From Streptomyces sp. XY006 (GTDB taxonomy: Bacteria; Actinomycetota; Actinomycetes; Streptomycetales; Streptomycetaceae): DNA of 64,000 bases. Of this stretch, positions 40,675 to 48,724 are shown in pieces. The translations under genes were made by a program, and so were the position numbers. The number at the start of each line of letters is the position of its first letter. Position 1 is the first letter of the stretch. The stretch covers positions 124,001 to 188,000 of the forward strand of contig NZ_NOKT01000014.1 in assembly GCF_002237655.1 (NCBI RefSeq). The letters run 5' to 3'. Under the pieces are notes generated by a model. The model ran no database searches and had not been told where the DNA came from. It worked only from the letters and a program-made list of their open reading frames with translations.

Positions 40675-41135
40675 TGGGCGCCGTCGAGGCGAAGCTGGCC
40701 GAGCTCGGCCTGGCCCTGCCCGACGTCGTACCGCCGCTCGCCGCGTACCAGCCGGCCGTGCAGTCCGGCCCGTACGTCTACACCGCCGGGCAGCTCCCGA
40801 TGGTGGACGGCAAGCTTCCGGTCACCGGCAAGGTCGGCGCGGAGGTCACCCCGGAGGAGGCCAAGGAGCTGGCACGCACGTGCGCGCTGAACGCCCTGGC
40901 CGCCGTGAAGTCCGTCGCCGGTGACCTGGACCGCATCGCGCGCGTGGTGAAGGTCGTCGGCTTCGTCGCCTCGGCCTCGGACTTCACCGGCCAGCCCGCC
41001 GTGCTGAACGGCGCGAGCGAGCTGCTCGGCGAGGTCCTCGGCGACAAGGGCGTACACGCGCGCAGCGCCGTGGGCGTGGCCGTGCTGCCCCTGGACGCCC
41101 CGGTCGAGGTCGAGATCCAGGTGGAGCTCGCGTAG
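40674..41135 (+). CDS. RidA-family protein
   Basis: 153 residues, about 25 longer than E. coli RidA, as in the YjgH-like subgroup. The trimer fold is marked by VQSGPYVYTAGQLPMVDGKLPVTGKVGAEVTPEEAKE (about 29-65), a helix with NALAAVKSVAGDLDRIARVVKVVGFVAS, and the end VGVAVLPLDAPVEVEIQVELA. Classical RidA has a substrate Arg in its next-to-last strand; here the matching stretch reads HARSAVGVA with Arg nearby. It may deaminate reactive imines or serve as a related ligand-binding protein. Confidence 0.88.
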   Translation: MGAVEAKLAELGLALPDVVPPLAAYQPAVQSGPYVYTAGQLPMVDGKLPVTGKVGAEVTPEEAKELARTCALNALAAVKSVAGDLDRIARVVKVVGFVASASDFTGQPAVLNGASELLGEVLGDKGVHARSAVGVAVLPLDAPVEVEIQVELA

Positions 41136-41216
41136 CACCCCGCACCCGTCCGAGCTGCGCGATCCGTACCCGGGGGCCACTCGAACATCCGCCCGTCACG
41201 GGATAGCCTCGCGCCC

Positions 41217-42095
41217 ATGGCGAACGGTCAGTGGTACCCCCCGGAGTGGCCGGACCGCATCCGCGCACTCGCGGCCGGCACCCTCACCCCGGTGACCCCC
41301 AGGCGCGCGGCCACCGTCATGCTCCTGAAGGACACGGGCAGCGGCCCGGCCGTCCACATGCTGCGCCGACGCGCCTCCATGGCCTTCGCCGGAGGCGCGT
41401 ACGCGTATCCGGGCGGCGGTGTCGACCCGCGCGACGACGACCACCACGTCCGCTGGGCGGGCCCCACGCGCGCGTGGTGGGCGGACCGGCTCGGCGTCGA
41501 CGAGACGGCCGCCCAGGCGATCGTCTGCGCGGCCGTGCGGGAGACGTACGAGGAGGCGGGCGTGCTGCTCGCCGGCCCGGCGCCCGACGCGGTCGTCGGG
41601 GACACCACCGGCGCCGACTGGGAGACCGACCGCGCCGCCCTGGTCGCGCGGGACCTGTCCTTCGCCGAGTTCCTGGACCGCCGCGGGCTGGTGCTGCGCT
41701 CGGACCTGCTCGGCGCCTGGACCCGCTGGATCACCCCCGAGTTCGAGGCCCGCCGCTACGACACCTTCTTCTTCGTGGCCGCCCTCCCCGAGGGGCAGCG
41801 CACCCGCAACGCCTCCACGGAGGCCGACCGCACGGTGTGGATCGCCCCGCGTGAGGCGGCCGCCGGGTACGACCGGGGCGAGCTGCTGATGATGCCGCCG
41901 ACCATCTCGACACTGCGCCAGCTGACGGCGTACGGGACGGCCGCCGACGCCCTCGCCGCGGCCCCGGGCCGTGACCTCACGCCCGTGCTGGCCACCGCCC
42001 GGCTGGTGGACGGCGAGATCGTGCTCGCCTGGCCCGGCCACGACGAGTTCACCAAACACATCCCGACCGCCCCGACCGGTGGAGCCCCCGCATGA
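41217..42095 (+). CDS. NUDIX hydrolase
   Basis: 292 residues, ATG 41217 after GGGATAGCCTCGCGCCC (weak ribosome-binding site). The Nudix box is split by an insert: GGAYAYPGGGVDP (about 60-72), then AAVRETYEEAGVLL (about 106-119) carries REx2EExG. The length and the N-terminal MLLKDTGSGPAVHMLRRRASMAFAGG segment are those of NUDT19-like coenzyme A or acyl-CoA diphosphatases. The stop overlaps the next ATG (ATGA). Confidence 0.9.
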   Translation: MANGQWYPPEWPDRIRALAAGTLTPVTPRRAATVMLLKDTGSGPAVHMLRRRASMAFAGGAYAYPGGGVDPRDDDHHVRWAGPTRAWWADRLGVDETAAQAIVCAAVRETYEEAGVLLAGPAPDAVVGDTTGADWETDRAALVARDLSFAEFLDRRGLVLRSDLLGAWTRWITPEFEARRYDTFFFVAALPEGQRTRNASTEADRTVWIAPREAAAGYDRGELLMMPPTISTLRQLTAYGTAADALAAAPGRDLTPVLATARLVDGEIVLAWPGHDEFTKHIPTAPTGGAPA

Positions 42096-42922
42096 CGGAC
42101 GCAGCAGCCCTTCCCGGCCGCCCCCGGGGCGGGGTCCTCTCGGGGCCCGCCACCGCGCGGGCCGTCAACGTCCTGGCCCCCAACCCGTCGGCGATGACCC
42201 TCGACGGCACGAACACCTGGATCCTGTCCGAGCCGGACTCGGACCTCGCCGTCGTGGTCGACCCGGGCCCGCTCGACGAAGGACACCTGCGCCAGGTCGT
42301 CGCCACCGCCGAGCAGGCCGGCCGGCGCGTCGCCCTGACCCTGCTGACCCACGGCCATCCCGACCACGCGGCGGGCGCGGCCCGGTTCGCCGAGCTGACC
42401 GGCACGCGCGTGCGTGCGCTGGATCCGGCGCTGCGCCTCGGCGACGAGGGGCTGGCCGCCGGGGACGTCGTCACCACCGGCGGGCTGGAACTGCGCGTCG
42501 TCCCCACGCCCGGCCACACCTCGGACTCCCTCTGCTTCCACATCCCGGCCGACGGGGCGGTGCTGACCGGCGACACGGTCCTGGGCCGTGGCACCACGGT
42601 CGTGGCCCACCCGGACGGCCGTCTCGGCGACTATCTGGACTCCCTGCGCCGTCTGAGGTCCCTCACGGTCGACGACGGCGTCCACACGGTCCTGCCGGGC
42701 CACGGGCCGGTCCTGGAGGACGCCCAGGGCGCCGTCGAGTACTACCTCGCCCACCGTGCCACCCGCCTCGCCCAGGTCGAGACCGCCGTCGAGGACGGCC
42801 ACCGCAGCCCGGCCGAGGTCGTCGCCCACGTCTACGCCGACGTCGACCGCTCCCTGTGGCCGGCGGCGGAACTGTCCGTACGCGCGCAGCTGGACTACCT
42901 GGAGGAGCACGGGCTCATCTAG
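42092..42922 (+). CDS. Metallo-beta-lactamase fold hydrolase (glyoxalase II/LACTB2-like)
   Basis: 276 residues, coupled to the NUDIX gene. The core metal motif THGHPDHAAG (about 90-99) has HxHxDH. Further ligands are in PTPGHTSDSL (about 138-147), LTGDTVLGRG (about 158-167) and LPGHGPV (about 204-210). The N-terminal NPSAMTLDGTNTWIL segment and C-terminal winged region (HRATRLAQVETAV) fit the LACTB2-like group, which cleaves thioesters or RNA. Substrate unknown. Confidence 0.9.
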   Translation: MTDAAALPGRPRGGVLSGPATARAVNVLAPNPSAMTLDGTNTWILSEPDSDLAVVVDPGPLDEGHLRQVVATAEQAGRRVALTLLTHGHPDHAAGAARFAELTGTRVRALDPALRLGDEGLAAGDVVTTGGLELRVVPTPGHTSDSLCFHIPADGAVLTGDTVLGRGTTVVAHPDGRLGDYLDSLRRLRSLTVDDGVHTVLPGHGPVLEDAQGAVEYYLAHRATRLAQVETAVEDGHRSPAEVVAHVYADVDRSLWPAAELSVRAQLDYLEEHGLI

Positions 42923-42952
42923 GAGCTCCCCGGCCGGGCCCGCAGGCGCCGG

Positions 42953-43963
42953 CTAGGACCAGCCGGGAGGGCGGGGAGCTTTGACGCCGTGCACGCGCGC
43001 GTACTCCCCGGCGAGCCAGGGCCCGAGATCGTCCACGTACGACCTGAGGACTACTGCGTCACCCGTCGGCTCCAAGCCCAGAACGGCCGCGTCCCGCATC
43101 TGACCGGCACGCTCCGGGTAGAACCCGGCGAACGCCTCGGCCATCTCCCGCAGATCGCTCGTCCAGCCGTTCCAGCGGGGCATGACCAGGGTGAAGCCGG
43201 TGCGGACGAGGTGCCGGGACAGGGCACGCACCAGCGTGCGGCGGGCCCCGGCCGTGTCCTCCGCATGGTTCGCGTCGTCGATCCGCCGGCGCCAGCGGGG
43301 CAGGAGCAGGTGCAGATCGCCGTTGGTCTCGCGGGCCAGCAGGGTGTGGGGGCGGTAGCGGGGCAGCCGCGCGGCCAGGTCCTCGCCCAGCAGCGGTGTG
43401 CACAGACAGGCGACGAACCAGCCCAGGTCGTACCGCTCCAGGTCGCTCAGCAGCCGCGCCCGGCTGAACAGCAGGGTGCCGCACCCGTCGATCTGCCCGA
43501 ACTCGCCGTCCAGCGCCGCGCCGAGCGCCAGGGCGTCGGCGCGGTCCGTCCCGGTCGGTTCCTCGTGCAGGGCGAGCAGCAGGTCGAGATCGCTGCGGCC
43601 CACGCGCGCGGTGCCGCGCGGAACGGACCCGTAGAGGTACGCGCTGTGCAGCCGGGGCCCGAACACGTCCGTCAGGCGCTTCCCGGCCGCGTCGACGACC
43701 GGGCGGAAGGAGCGGGGCACGCACGCGAGGGAGCCCTCCCGCATGAGGCGGCCCTGCGCATCGACCCCGGGTCGGCCCGCCGCGCTGCCGGTCGTACGGT
43801 CACTCGTGTCGCCGGCCATGCGGTGACTCGTGCCGCCGCTCACGTGGTCATTGGTGCCGCCGGTCATGGGCTCGTTCGTACCGCCGCTCGCGCGATGACT
43901 CGTGCTGCCGGTCATGCGTTCGCTCGTGCTGCCGTTCGCGCGGTCACTCGTGCTGCCGGTCAT
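42953..43963 (-). CDS. Nucleotidyltransferase (aminoglycoside adenylyltransferase-like) with N-terminal octapeptide repeats
   Basis: 336 codons from ATG 43963; a start at ATG 43744 (263 residues) is equally plausible and would drop the repeats. The catalytic domain has YLYGSVPRGTARVGRSDLDLLLAL (about 113-136), the GS-x10-DxD pattern of MNT/KNT nucleotidyltransferases, followed by a helical half with HLVRTGFTLVMPRWNGWTSDL. Residues 1-64 are eight diverged octapeptides such as MTGSTSDR and ASGGTNEP. No resistance is implied; core streptomycetes carry this gene beside crp. Confidence 0.75.
   Translation of the reverse strand: MTGSTSDRANGSTSERMTGSTSHRASGGTNEPMTGGTNDHVSGGTSHRMAGDTSDRTTGSAAGRPGVDAQGRLMREGSLACVPRSFRPVVDAAGKRLTDVFGPRLHSAYLYGSVPRGTARVGRSDLDLLLALHEEPTGTDRADALALGAALDGEFGQIDGCGTLLFSRARLLSDLERYDLGWFVACLCTPLLGEDLAARLPRYRPHTLLARETNGDLHLLLPRWRRRIDDANHAEDTAGARRTLVRALSRHLVRTGFTLVMPRWNGWTSDLREMAEAFAGFYPERAGQMRDAAVLGLEPTGDAVVLRSYVDDLGPWLAGEYARVHGVKAPRPPGWS
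43772..43963 (-). repeat. 24-base tandem repeat at the 5' end of the nucleotidyltransferase frame
   Basis: Eight units of about 24 bases containing ggcagcacgag or a variant, in frame without stops, read as octapeptides with Gly-Ser/Gly-Thr at positions 3-5. Units alternate Met/Ala starts, giving a 16-residue higher-order period. Confidence 0.75.
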
Positions 43964-44049
43964 ACGGTCACTGTGGCGTGGGCGGGATTGCGGCGCCGCC
44001 GGTTTTTTCGAGGCGCCAGGGACCGGTGGGCCGGGGCGTGCACGACGTC

Positions 44050-44078
44050 GGGCCCCGTCTCCCGGGGAGACAGGGCCC
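44050..44078 (-). terminator. Hairpin after crp
   Basis: Arms 44050-44062 and 44066-44078 (13 bases) pair with a single G-U pair in the leftward transcript. The 3-base loop is cgg. It begins 22 bases beyond the crp stop. No T-run. Confidence 0.65.
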
Positions 44079-44100
44079 GATGACGTACGGCGGGCTCGCG

Positions 44101-44775
44101 TCAGCGCGAACGCTTGGCGAGGCGCTCCACGTCCAGGAGGATCACCGCACGGGCCTCCAGGCGGAGCCAGCCGCGCTGGGCGAAGTCCGCCAGGGCCTTG
44201 TTGACCGTCTCGCGGGACGCGCCGACCAGCTGGGCGAGCTCCTCCTGCGTGAGGTCGTGCACCACGTGGATGCCCTCCTCCGACTGCACGCCGAACCGGC
44301 GCGACAGGTCGAGCAGGGCGCGGGCGACCCGGCCCGGCACGTCCGAGAAGACGAGGTCGGACATCGCGTCGTTGGTCTTGCGCAGCCGGCGGGCGACGGC
44401 GCGCAGGAGCGCCGAGGCCACCTCGGGCCGGGCGTTCAGCCAGGGCTGGAGGTCGCCGTGGCCGAGGCCGAGCAGCTTCACCTCGGTCAGCGCGGTGGCC
44501 GTCGCCGTGCGCGGACCCGGGTCGAACAGCGACAGCTCGCCGATGAGCTCGCCGGGGCCGACCACGGCCAGCATGTTCTCCCGGCCGTCGGGGGACGTGC
44601 GGTGCAGCTTGACCTTGCCCTCGGTGACCACATAGAGGCGGTCACCGGGGTCGCCCTCATGGAACAGCGAGTCACCGCGGGCGAGGGTCACCTCACTCAT
44701 GGAGGCGCGGAGCTCCGCGGCCTGCTCGTCATCGAGCGCCGCGAAGAGCGGATTGCGCCGCAGAACGTCGTCCAC
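44101..44775 (-). CDS. crp: Global cAMP receptor protein Crp
   Basis: 224 residues from GTG 44775, with AAAGGGAGAGA upstream. This equals the length of S. coelicolor Crp; the ORF extends to 44844 but without a better start. The phosphate-binding cassette is PGELIGELSLFDPGPRTATATAL (about 73-95), with Glu and Arg-Thr-Ala. The HTH is DLTQEELAQLVGASRETVNKALADFAQRGWL (about 173-203). Controls germination, development and antibiotic genes. A consensus-like Crp site lies 90 bases upstream, consistent with autoregulation. Confidence 0.93.
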   Translation of the reverse strand: MDDVLRRNPLFAALDDEQAAELRASMSEVTLARGDSLFHEGDPGDRLYVVTEGKVKLHRTSPDGRENMLAVVGPGELIGELSLFDPGPRTATATALTEVKLLGLGHGDLQPWLNARPEVASALLRAVARRLRKTNDAMSDLVFSDVPGRVARALLDLSRRFGVQSEEGIHVVHDLTQEELAQLVGASRETVNKALADFAQRGWLRLEARAVILLDVERLAKRSR

Positions 44776-44864
44776 GAGTTCTCTCCCTTTCGACCTGCTC
44801 AGGGGATCTTGCTCCCCCGCGTACCAGGGGACCGTGGTGCCCATTTTGCCGGACGGTCCAAACA

Positions 44865-44878
44865 GTGTGATCTGTCAC
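44865..44878. promoter_or_regulatory. Crp-binding-site match between crp and nth
   Basis: gtgtgatctgtcac fits the streptomycete Crp consensus GTG-N6-GNCAC and is embedded in tgtga...tcaca. It lies in the intergenic region shared by crp and nth, so autoregulation of crp is likely. Confidence 0.65.
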
Positions 44879-44981
44879 AAGGATGCCGCACAGGTGTCCC
44901 GGGGTACGCGGCAGGGGTCCAATTGGGCGCCGATCTTCGAGGGCCGGGGCGGATGTCAGTCGCTGGCCTTAGGCTGGCCGG

Positions 44982-46166
44982 GTGTCCAAATCGCCGGTGA
45001 GAGCACAGGCCGAGGGGGCTGCGCGGGTGGTTGTACGTCGCGATTCCGCTGTGGGCGAACAGAGCCCCGATGGCGGTAGGAAAACGGCGAAAGCGACAGG
45101 GGCGGCTGCGAAGAAGGCCGCTCCTGCGAAGAGGCCCGCGCCTGCGAGGAAAGCGGCTTCTGCGAGTGGCGCCGCGCCTGCGAAGAAAGCGACTTCCGCC
45201 AAGAAGGCGGCCTCAGTGAAGAAGGCTGCCTCTGTAAAGAAGGCGGCCTCCGCCAAGAAGGCCGCACCCGCCAAGAAAGCCGCCCCCGCCAGGAAGGCGC
45301 CCGCCGCCAAGAAGGTCACCGTCGCGCCCCAGAAGGCCACCGCCCGGGTCAAGGGCGCGGCCCCCGCGAAGGCTGTCGTCCACCCGCCGGGCGACGAGTC
45401 GCGCACGGCGCTGGTGCGCCGGGCTCGCCGGATCAACCGCGAGCTCGCCGAGGTCTATCCGTACGCCCACCCCGAGCTGGACTTCGACAACCCCTTCCAG
45501 CTCGTCGTCGCCACGGTCCTCTCCGCGCAGACCACCGACCTGCGCGTCAACCAGACGACACCCGCCCTCTTCGCCAAGTACCCCACCCCCGAGGACCTCG
45601 CCGCCGCCAACCCGGAGGAGGTCGAGGAGATCCTCCGCCCGACCGGCTTCTTCCGGGCCAAGACCAAGTCGGTCATAGGGCTGTCGAAGGCCCTGGTGGA
45701 GGAGTTCGGCGGGGAGGTGCCCGGCCGGCTGGAGGACCTGGTCAAACTGCCCGGTGTCGGCCGCAAGACCGCGTTCGTCGTGCTCGGCAACGCCTTCGGG
45801 CGCCCCGGCATCACCGTGGACACGCACTTCCAGCGCCTGGTGCGCCGCTGGCAGTGGACCGCCGAGACCGACCCGGACAAGATCGAGGCCGCGGTCGGCG
45901 CGCTCTTCCCGAAGAGCGACTGGACGGACCTCTCGCACCACGTCATCTGGCACGGCCGCCGCATCTGCCACGCCCGCAAGCCCGCCTGCGGCGCCTGCCC
46001 GATCGCCCCGCTCTGCCCCGCGTACGGGGAGGGGGAGACGGACCCGGAGAAGGCGAAGAAGCTCCTCAAGTACGAGAAGGGCGGCTTCCCCGGGCAGCGT
46101 CTGCGGCCCCCGCAGGCCTATCTGGACGCGGGCGGCAAACCGGCCCCGCCACTGGGGGCCGGATGA
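44982..46166 (+). CDS. nth: Endonuclease III with lysine/alanine-rich N-terminal tail
   Basis: 394 residues. The C-terminal 250 residues form a complete Nth: FQLVVATVLSAQTTDLRVNQTTPALF (about 169-194), the helix-hairpin-helix LPGVGRKTAFVVLGNAFG (about 248-265) with the catalytic Lys, DTHFQRLVRR with the catalytic Asp (about 273), and a CHARKPACGACPIAPLC [4Fe-4S] loop (about 328-344). It removes oxidised pyrimidines and nicks abasic sites. Residues about 30-125 are a run of Ala-Lys-Lys-Ala units like histone H1 tails, probably for DNA binding. Start codon uncertain: GTG 44982 is the longest, and GTGs near 45026 are alternatives. Confidence 0.9.
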   Translation: MSKSPVRAQAEGAARVVVRRDSAVGEQSPDGGRKTAKATGAAAKKAAPAKRPAPARKAASASGAAPAKKATSAKKAASVKKAASVKKAASAKKAAPAKKAAPARKAPAAKKVTVAPQKATARVKGAAPAKAVVHPPGDESRTALVRRARRINRELAEVYPYAHPELDFDNPFQLVVATVLSAQTTDLRVNQTTPALFAKYPTPEDLAAANPEEVEEILRPTGFFRAKTKSVIGLSKALVEEFGGEVPGRLEDLVKLPGVGRKTAFVVLGNAFGRPGITVDTHFQRLVRRWQWTAETDPDKIEAAVGALFPKSDWTDLSHHVIWHGRRICHARKPACGACPIAPLCPAYGEGETDPEKAKKLLKYEKGGFPGQRLRPPQAYLDAGGKPAPPLGAG

Positions 46167-46398
46167 GGCGCCCCACCGGCGGTACGGTCCGGGCGGGCCG
46201 TACGGGGCCCCGCAGCGGAGGGCTGACGGGGCGTGCTGCCGATCGCGCGAGCCGCCGCGTGCGTCCCGCGCGCTCTCCCGTTCACCCCGCAAGCCCCCCG
46301 CATCACCCCACGAGCCCCCCGCAGGGTGGATCGTGTGCCGTTCCGGAACGATCCCGTGGGTGCAGGGCGTTGGAAGCGGCAGGACGACGGGGGTGGCG

Positions 46399-47094
46399 AT
46401 GACGCGGGCGAGCGGCACACAGGGCGGGCCGGTGACGGTGACCAAGGAGGGCATGCCCGCCTGGCTGGACCCGGTGGTGCACGCGGTGGAGACGGTCCGG
46501 CCGACGCAACTCAGCCGCTTCCTGCCGCCGAAGGACGGCGCCGGGCGGCAGTCCGCCGTGCTGGTCCTCTTCGGGCAGGGCGAGCGCGGGCCCGAGCTGC
46601 TGCTGATGGAGCGCGCGAGCTCCCTGCGGACGCACGCCGGCCAGCCCTCGTTCCCGGGCGGCGCCCTCGACCCGGAGGACGGCGACCCGCACGGTGACGG
46701 CCCGCTGCGCGCCGCCCTGCGCGAGGCGGAGGAGGAGACGGGCCTCGACCCGGCCGGCGTGCAGCTGTTCGGCGTCCTGCCCCGCCTCTACATCCCGGTC
46801 AGCGGTTTCGTCGTGACGCCGGTGCTGGGCTGGTGGCGCGAGCCGAGCCCGGTCGGCGTCGTCGATCCGAACGAGACCGCCCGGGTCTTCACCGTCCCCG
46901 TGGTGGATCTCACGGACCCGGCGAACAGGGCGACCACGGTCCACCCCAGCGGCCACCGAGGTCCGGCATTTCTCGTCGAATCGGCCCTTGTCTGGGGTTT
47001 CACGGCCGGAATCATCGACCGGCTGCTGCACTACGCGGGCTGGGAGCGGCCCTGGGACCGGGAGAAGCAGGTCCCGCTCGACTGGCGCGCATGA
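46399..47094 (+). CDS. NUDIX hydrolase, probable CoA pyrophosphatase
   Basis: 231 residues from ATG 46399; an in-frame GTG sits two codons earlier. LLLMERASSLRTHAGQPSFPGGALDPED (about 59-86) is the CoA-specific extension seen in NudL/NUDT7 proteins, overlapping the Nudix box, which continues ALREAEEETGLD (about 96-107). PRLYIPVSGFVVTPVLGWW follows. It hydrolyses coenzyme A or related diphosphates. Followed by the marP-type gene 13 bases later, so co-transcribed. The 230 bases upstream are non-coding. Confidence 0.9.
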   Translation: MTRASGTQGGPVTVTKEGMPAWLDPVVHAVETVRPTQLSRFLPPKDGAGRQSAVLVLFGQGERGPELLLMERASSLRTHAGQPSFPGGALDPEDGDPHGDGPLRAALREAEEETGLDPAGVQLFGVLPRLYIPVSGFVVTPVLGWWREPSPVGVVDPNETARVFTVPVVDLTDPANRATTVHPSGHRGPAFLVESALVWGFTAGIIDRLLHYAGWERPWDREKQVPLDWRA

Positions 47095-47107
47095 CAGGGT
47101 GGCCTTC

Positions 47108-48307
47108 GTGAACGTGCTGGACATCTTGTTGCTGGTCGCCGCCGTGTGGTTCGCGGTCGTCGGGTACCGCCAGGGGTTCGTCGTCGGCATCCTGTCGGTG
47201 ATCGGCTTCCTGGGCGGTGGCCTCGTCGCGGTCTACGTGCTGCCCGTCATCTGGGACGCGCTCACGGACAACGCGGAGGTGAGCACGACCGCCGCTGTCG
47301 TGGCGGTCGTCGTCGTCATCGTCTGCGCGTCCGTAGGCCAGGCCCTCACCACCCACCTCGGCAACAAGCTGCGCCGGCACATCACCTGGTCCCCGGCCCG
47401 GGCGCTGGACGCCACCGGCGGCGCCCTGGTCAACGTCGTGGCCATGCTCCTGGTCGCCTGGCTGATCGGCTCGGCCCTCGCGGGCACGACCCTGCCGACG
47501 CTCGGCAAGGAGGTCCGCAACTCCAAGGTGCTGCTCGGTGTCTCCCAGGCGCTGCCGGACCAGGCCGCCACCTGGTTCGCGGACTTCTCCTCCGTCCTCG
47601 CGCAGAACGGCTTCCCACAGGTCTTCAGCCCGTTCGCGAACGAGCCGATCACCGACGTCCAGCCGCCCGACCCGGCCCTGGCGAACAGCCCGGTCGCGAC
47701 CCGCGCCCAGCGCTCCATCGTCAAGGTCATGGGCACGGCCCCGAGCTGCGGCAAGGTCCTGGAGGGCACCGGATTCGTCTTCTCCGACCGCCGCGTCATG
47801 ACCAACGCGCACGTGGTGGGCGGCGTCGACGAGCCCACCGTGCAGATAGGCGGCGAGGGCAAGAAGTACGACGCCAAGGTCGTGCTCTACGACTGGCGGC
47901 GCGACATCGCCGTGCTGGACGTGCCGGACCTCAAGGCGCCCGCGCTGCGGTTCACCTCCGAAGACGCGACCAGCGGCGACAGCGCGATCGTCGCGGGCTT
48001 CCCGGAGAACGGGGCGTACGACGTGCGGGCCGCGCGCGTGCGGGGCCGCATCACGGCCAACGGCCCGGACATCTACCACCGCGGCACGGTCCGCCGCGAC
48101 GTCTACTCCCTCTACGCGACCGTCCGCCAGGGCAACTCCGGCGGCCCGCTCCTCACGCCCGACGGCAAGGTCTACGGCGTGGTGTTCGCCAAGTCCCTCG
48201 ACGACGCCGAGACGGGATACGCGCTCACCGTGGACGAGATCCAGGACGACATCACCAAGGGCCGCACCGCCAACCGGCAGGTGGGCAGCGACAGCTGCGC
48301 CCTGTAG
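47108..48307 (+). CDS. MarP-family membrane serine protease (CvpA-like helices plus trypsin domain)
   Basis: 399 residues; GTG 47108 after AGGGTGG. Four N-terminal helices of the CvpA/colicin V production type (about 3-125) carry a periplasmic trypsin-like domain: His in TNAHVVGG (about 233-240), Asp in RRDIAVLDV (about 264-272) and Ser in RQGNSGGPLL (about 341-350). The oxyanion Gly and a Cys pair for a stabilising disulphide are visible. Mycobacterial MarP is required for acid and oxidative resistance; the same envelope-protective role is probable. Confidence 0.92.
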   Translation: MNVLDILLLVAAVWFAVVGYRQGFVVGILSVIGFLGGGLVAVYVLPVIWDALTDNAEVSTTAAVVAVVVVIVCASVGQALTTHLGNKLRRHITWSPARALDATGGALVNVVAMLLVAWLIGSALAGTTLPTLGKEVRNSKVLLGVSQALPDQAATWFADFSSVLAQNGFPQVFSPFANEPITDVQPPDPALANSPVATRAQRSIVKVMGTAPSCGKVLEGTGFVFSDRRVMTNAHVVGGVDEPTVQIGGEGKKYDAKVVLYDWRRDIAVLDVPDLKAPALRFTSEDATSGDSAIVAGFPENGAYDVRAARVRGRITANGPDIYHRGTVRRDVYSLYATVRQGNSGGPLLTPDGKVYGVVFAKSLDDAETGYALTVDEIQDDITKGRTANRQVGSDSCAL

Positions 48308-48724
48308 GGACGGTCCTGGAGCCGGGTGCGCCGGCGCGTCCCGCGCAGGTCACTCGCGGGGGTGACGCGTCAGTCGCGTGTGTGGCGCAGCCGTACGGAG
48401 ACCCAGCGGGCCCGGCGGCGGAGGATGCGCGGGATCCCGACCCGGGGGTCGGCGGTCGCCATCTGCGGTGCACCGCTGCGTTGGTGGGGGTTCGCTCCGC
48501 CCGCCGAGCGGCGATTGCGGCTTGCGTCACTGTAATCGTGCGTCCAGCCCATACCCCGACGTGTGCCCCCGCCGCATGGTCGATAACCGCCTCCGGCGGG
48601 TCCAATTGGCCTATGCGCCGGGCAAGTGGCCGTTCGTAGGACAAGCGTTCAGGCGGGGCGTACTGGACGGGGTCGCGCGGTCACTGATTGGGGTTCAGCC
48701 GGTCACCGGCCGGGGGTCGCGCGG
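48308..48724. other. Intergenic region between the marP-type and alpha/beta-hydrolase genes
   Basis: About 400 bases, only one candidate gene (48370-48552, minus). Bases 48670-48735 contain two close copies of gtcgcgcggtcac. No hairpin or promoter could be assigned. The region 48540-48660 is relatively low in GC and may contain a promoter for the small leftward frame. Confidence 0.4.
48370..48552 (-). CDS. Small basic protein, hypothetical
   Basis: 60 residues: MGWTHDYSDASRNRRSAGG, then MATADPRVGIPRILRRRARW near the C-terminus. ATG 48552 with GTCGGGGT upstream. The arginine-rich, proline-containing end is compatible with a real small protein, and such Gly-Trp-Thr-His-Asp starts recur in streptomycete small hypotheticals, but no family can be named. 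Confidence 0.4.
   Translation of the reverse strand: MGWTHDYSDASRNRRSAGGANPHQRSGAPQMATADPRVGIPRILRRRARWVSVRLRHTRD

Noticed and set aside
43772..43963. CRISPR array
   Set aside because: The 24-base units are directly adjacent, diverged and in coding frame. There are no spacers of constant length and no cas genes in the window.
42953..43963. Aminoglycoside resistance gene
   Set aside because: The nucleotidyltransferase fold alone does not show resistance, and the gene is in a core neighbourhood beside crp.
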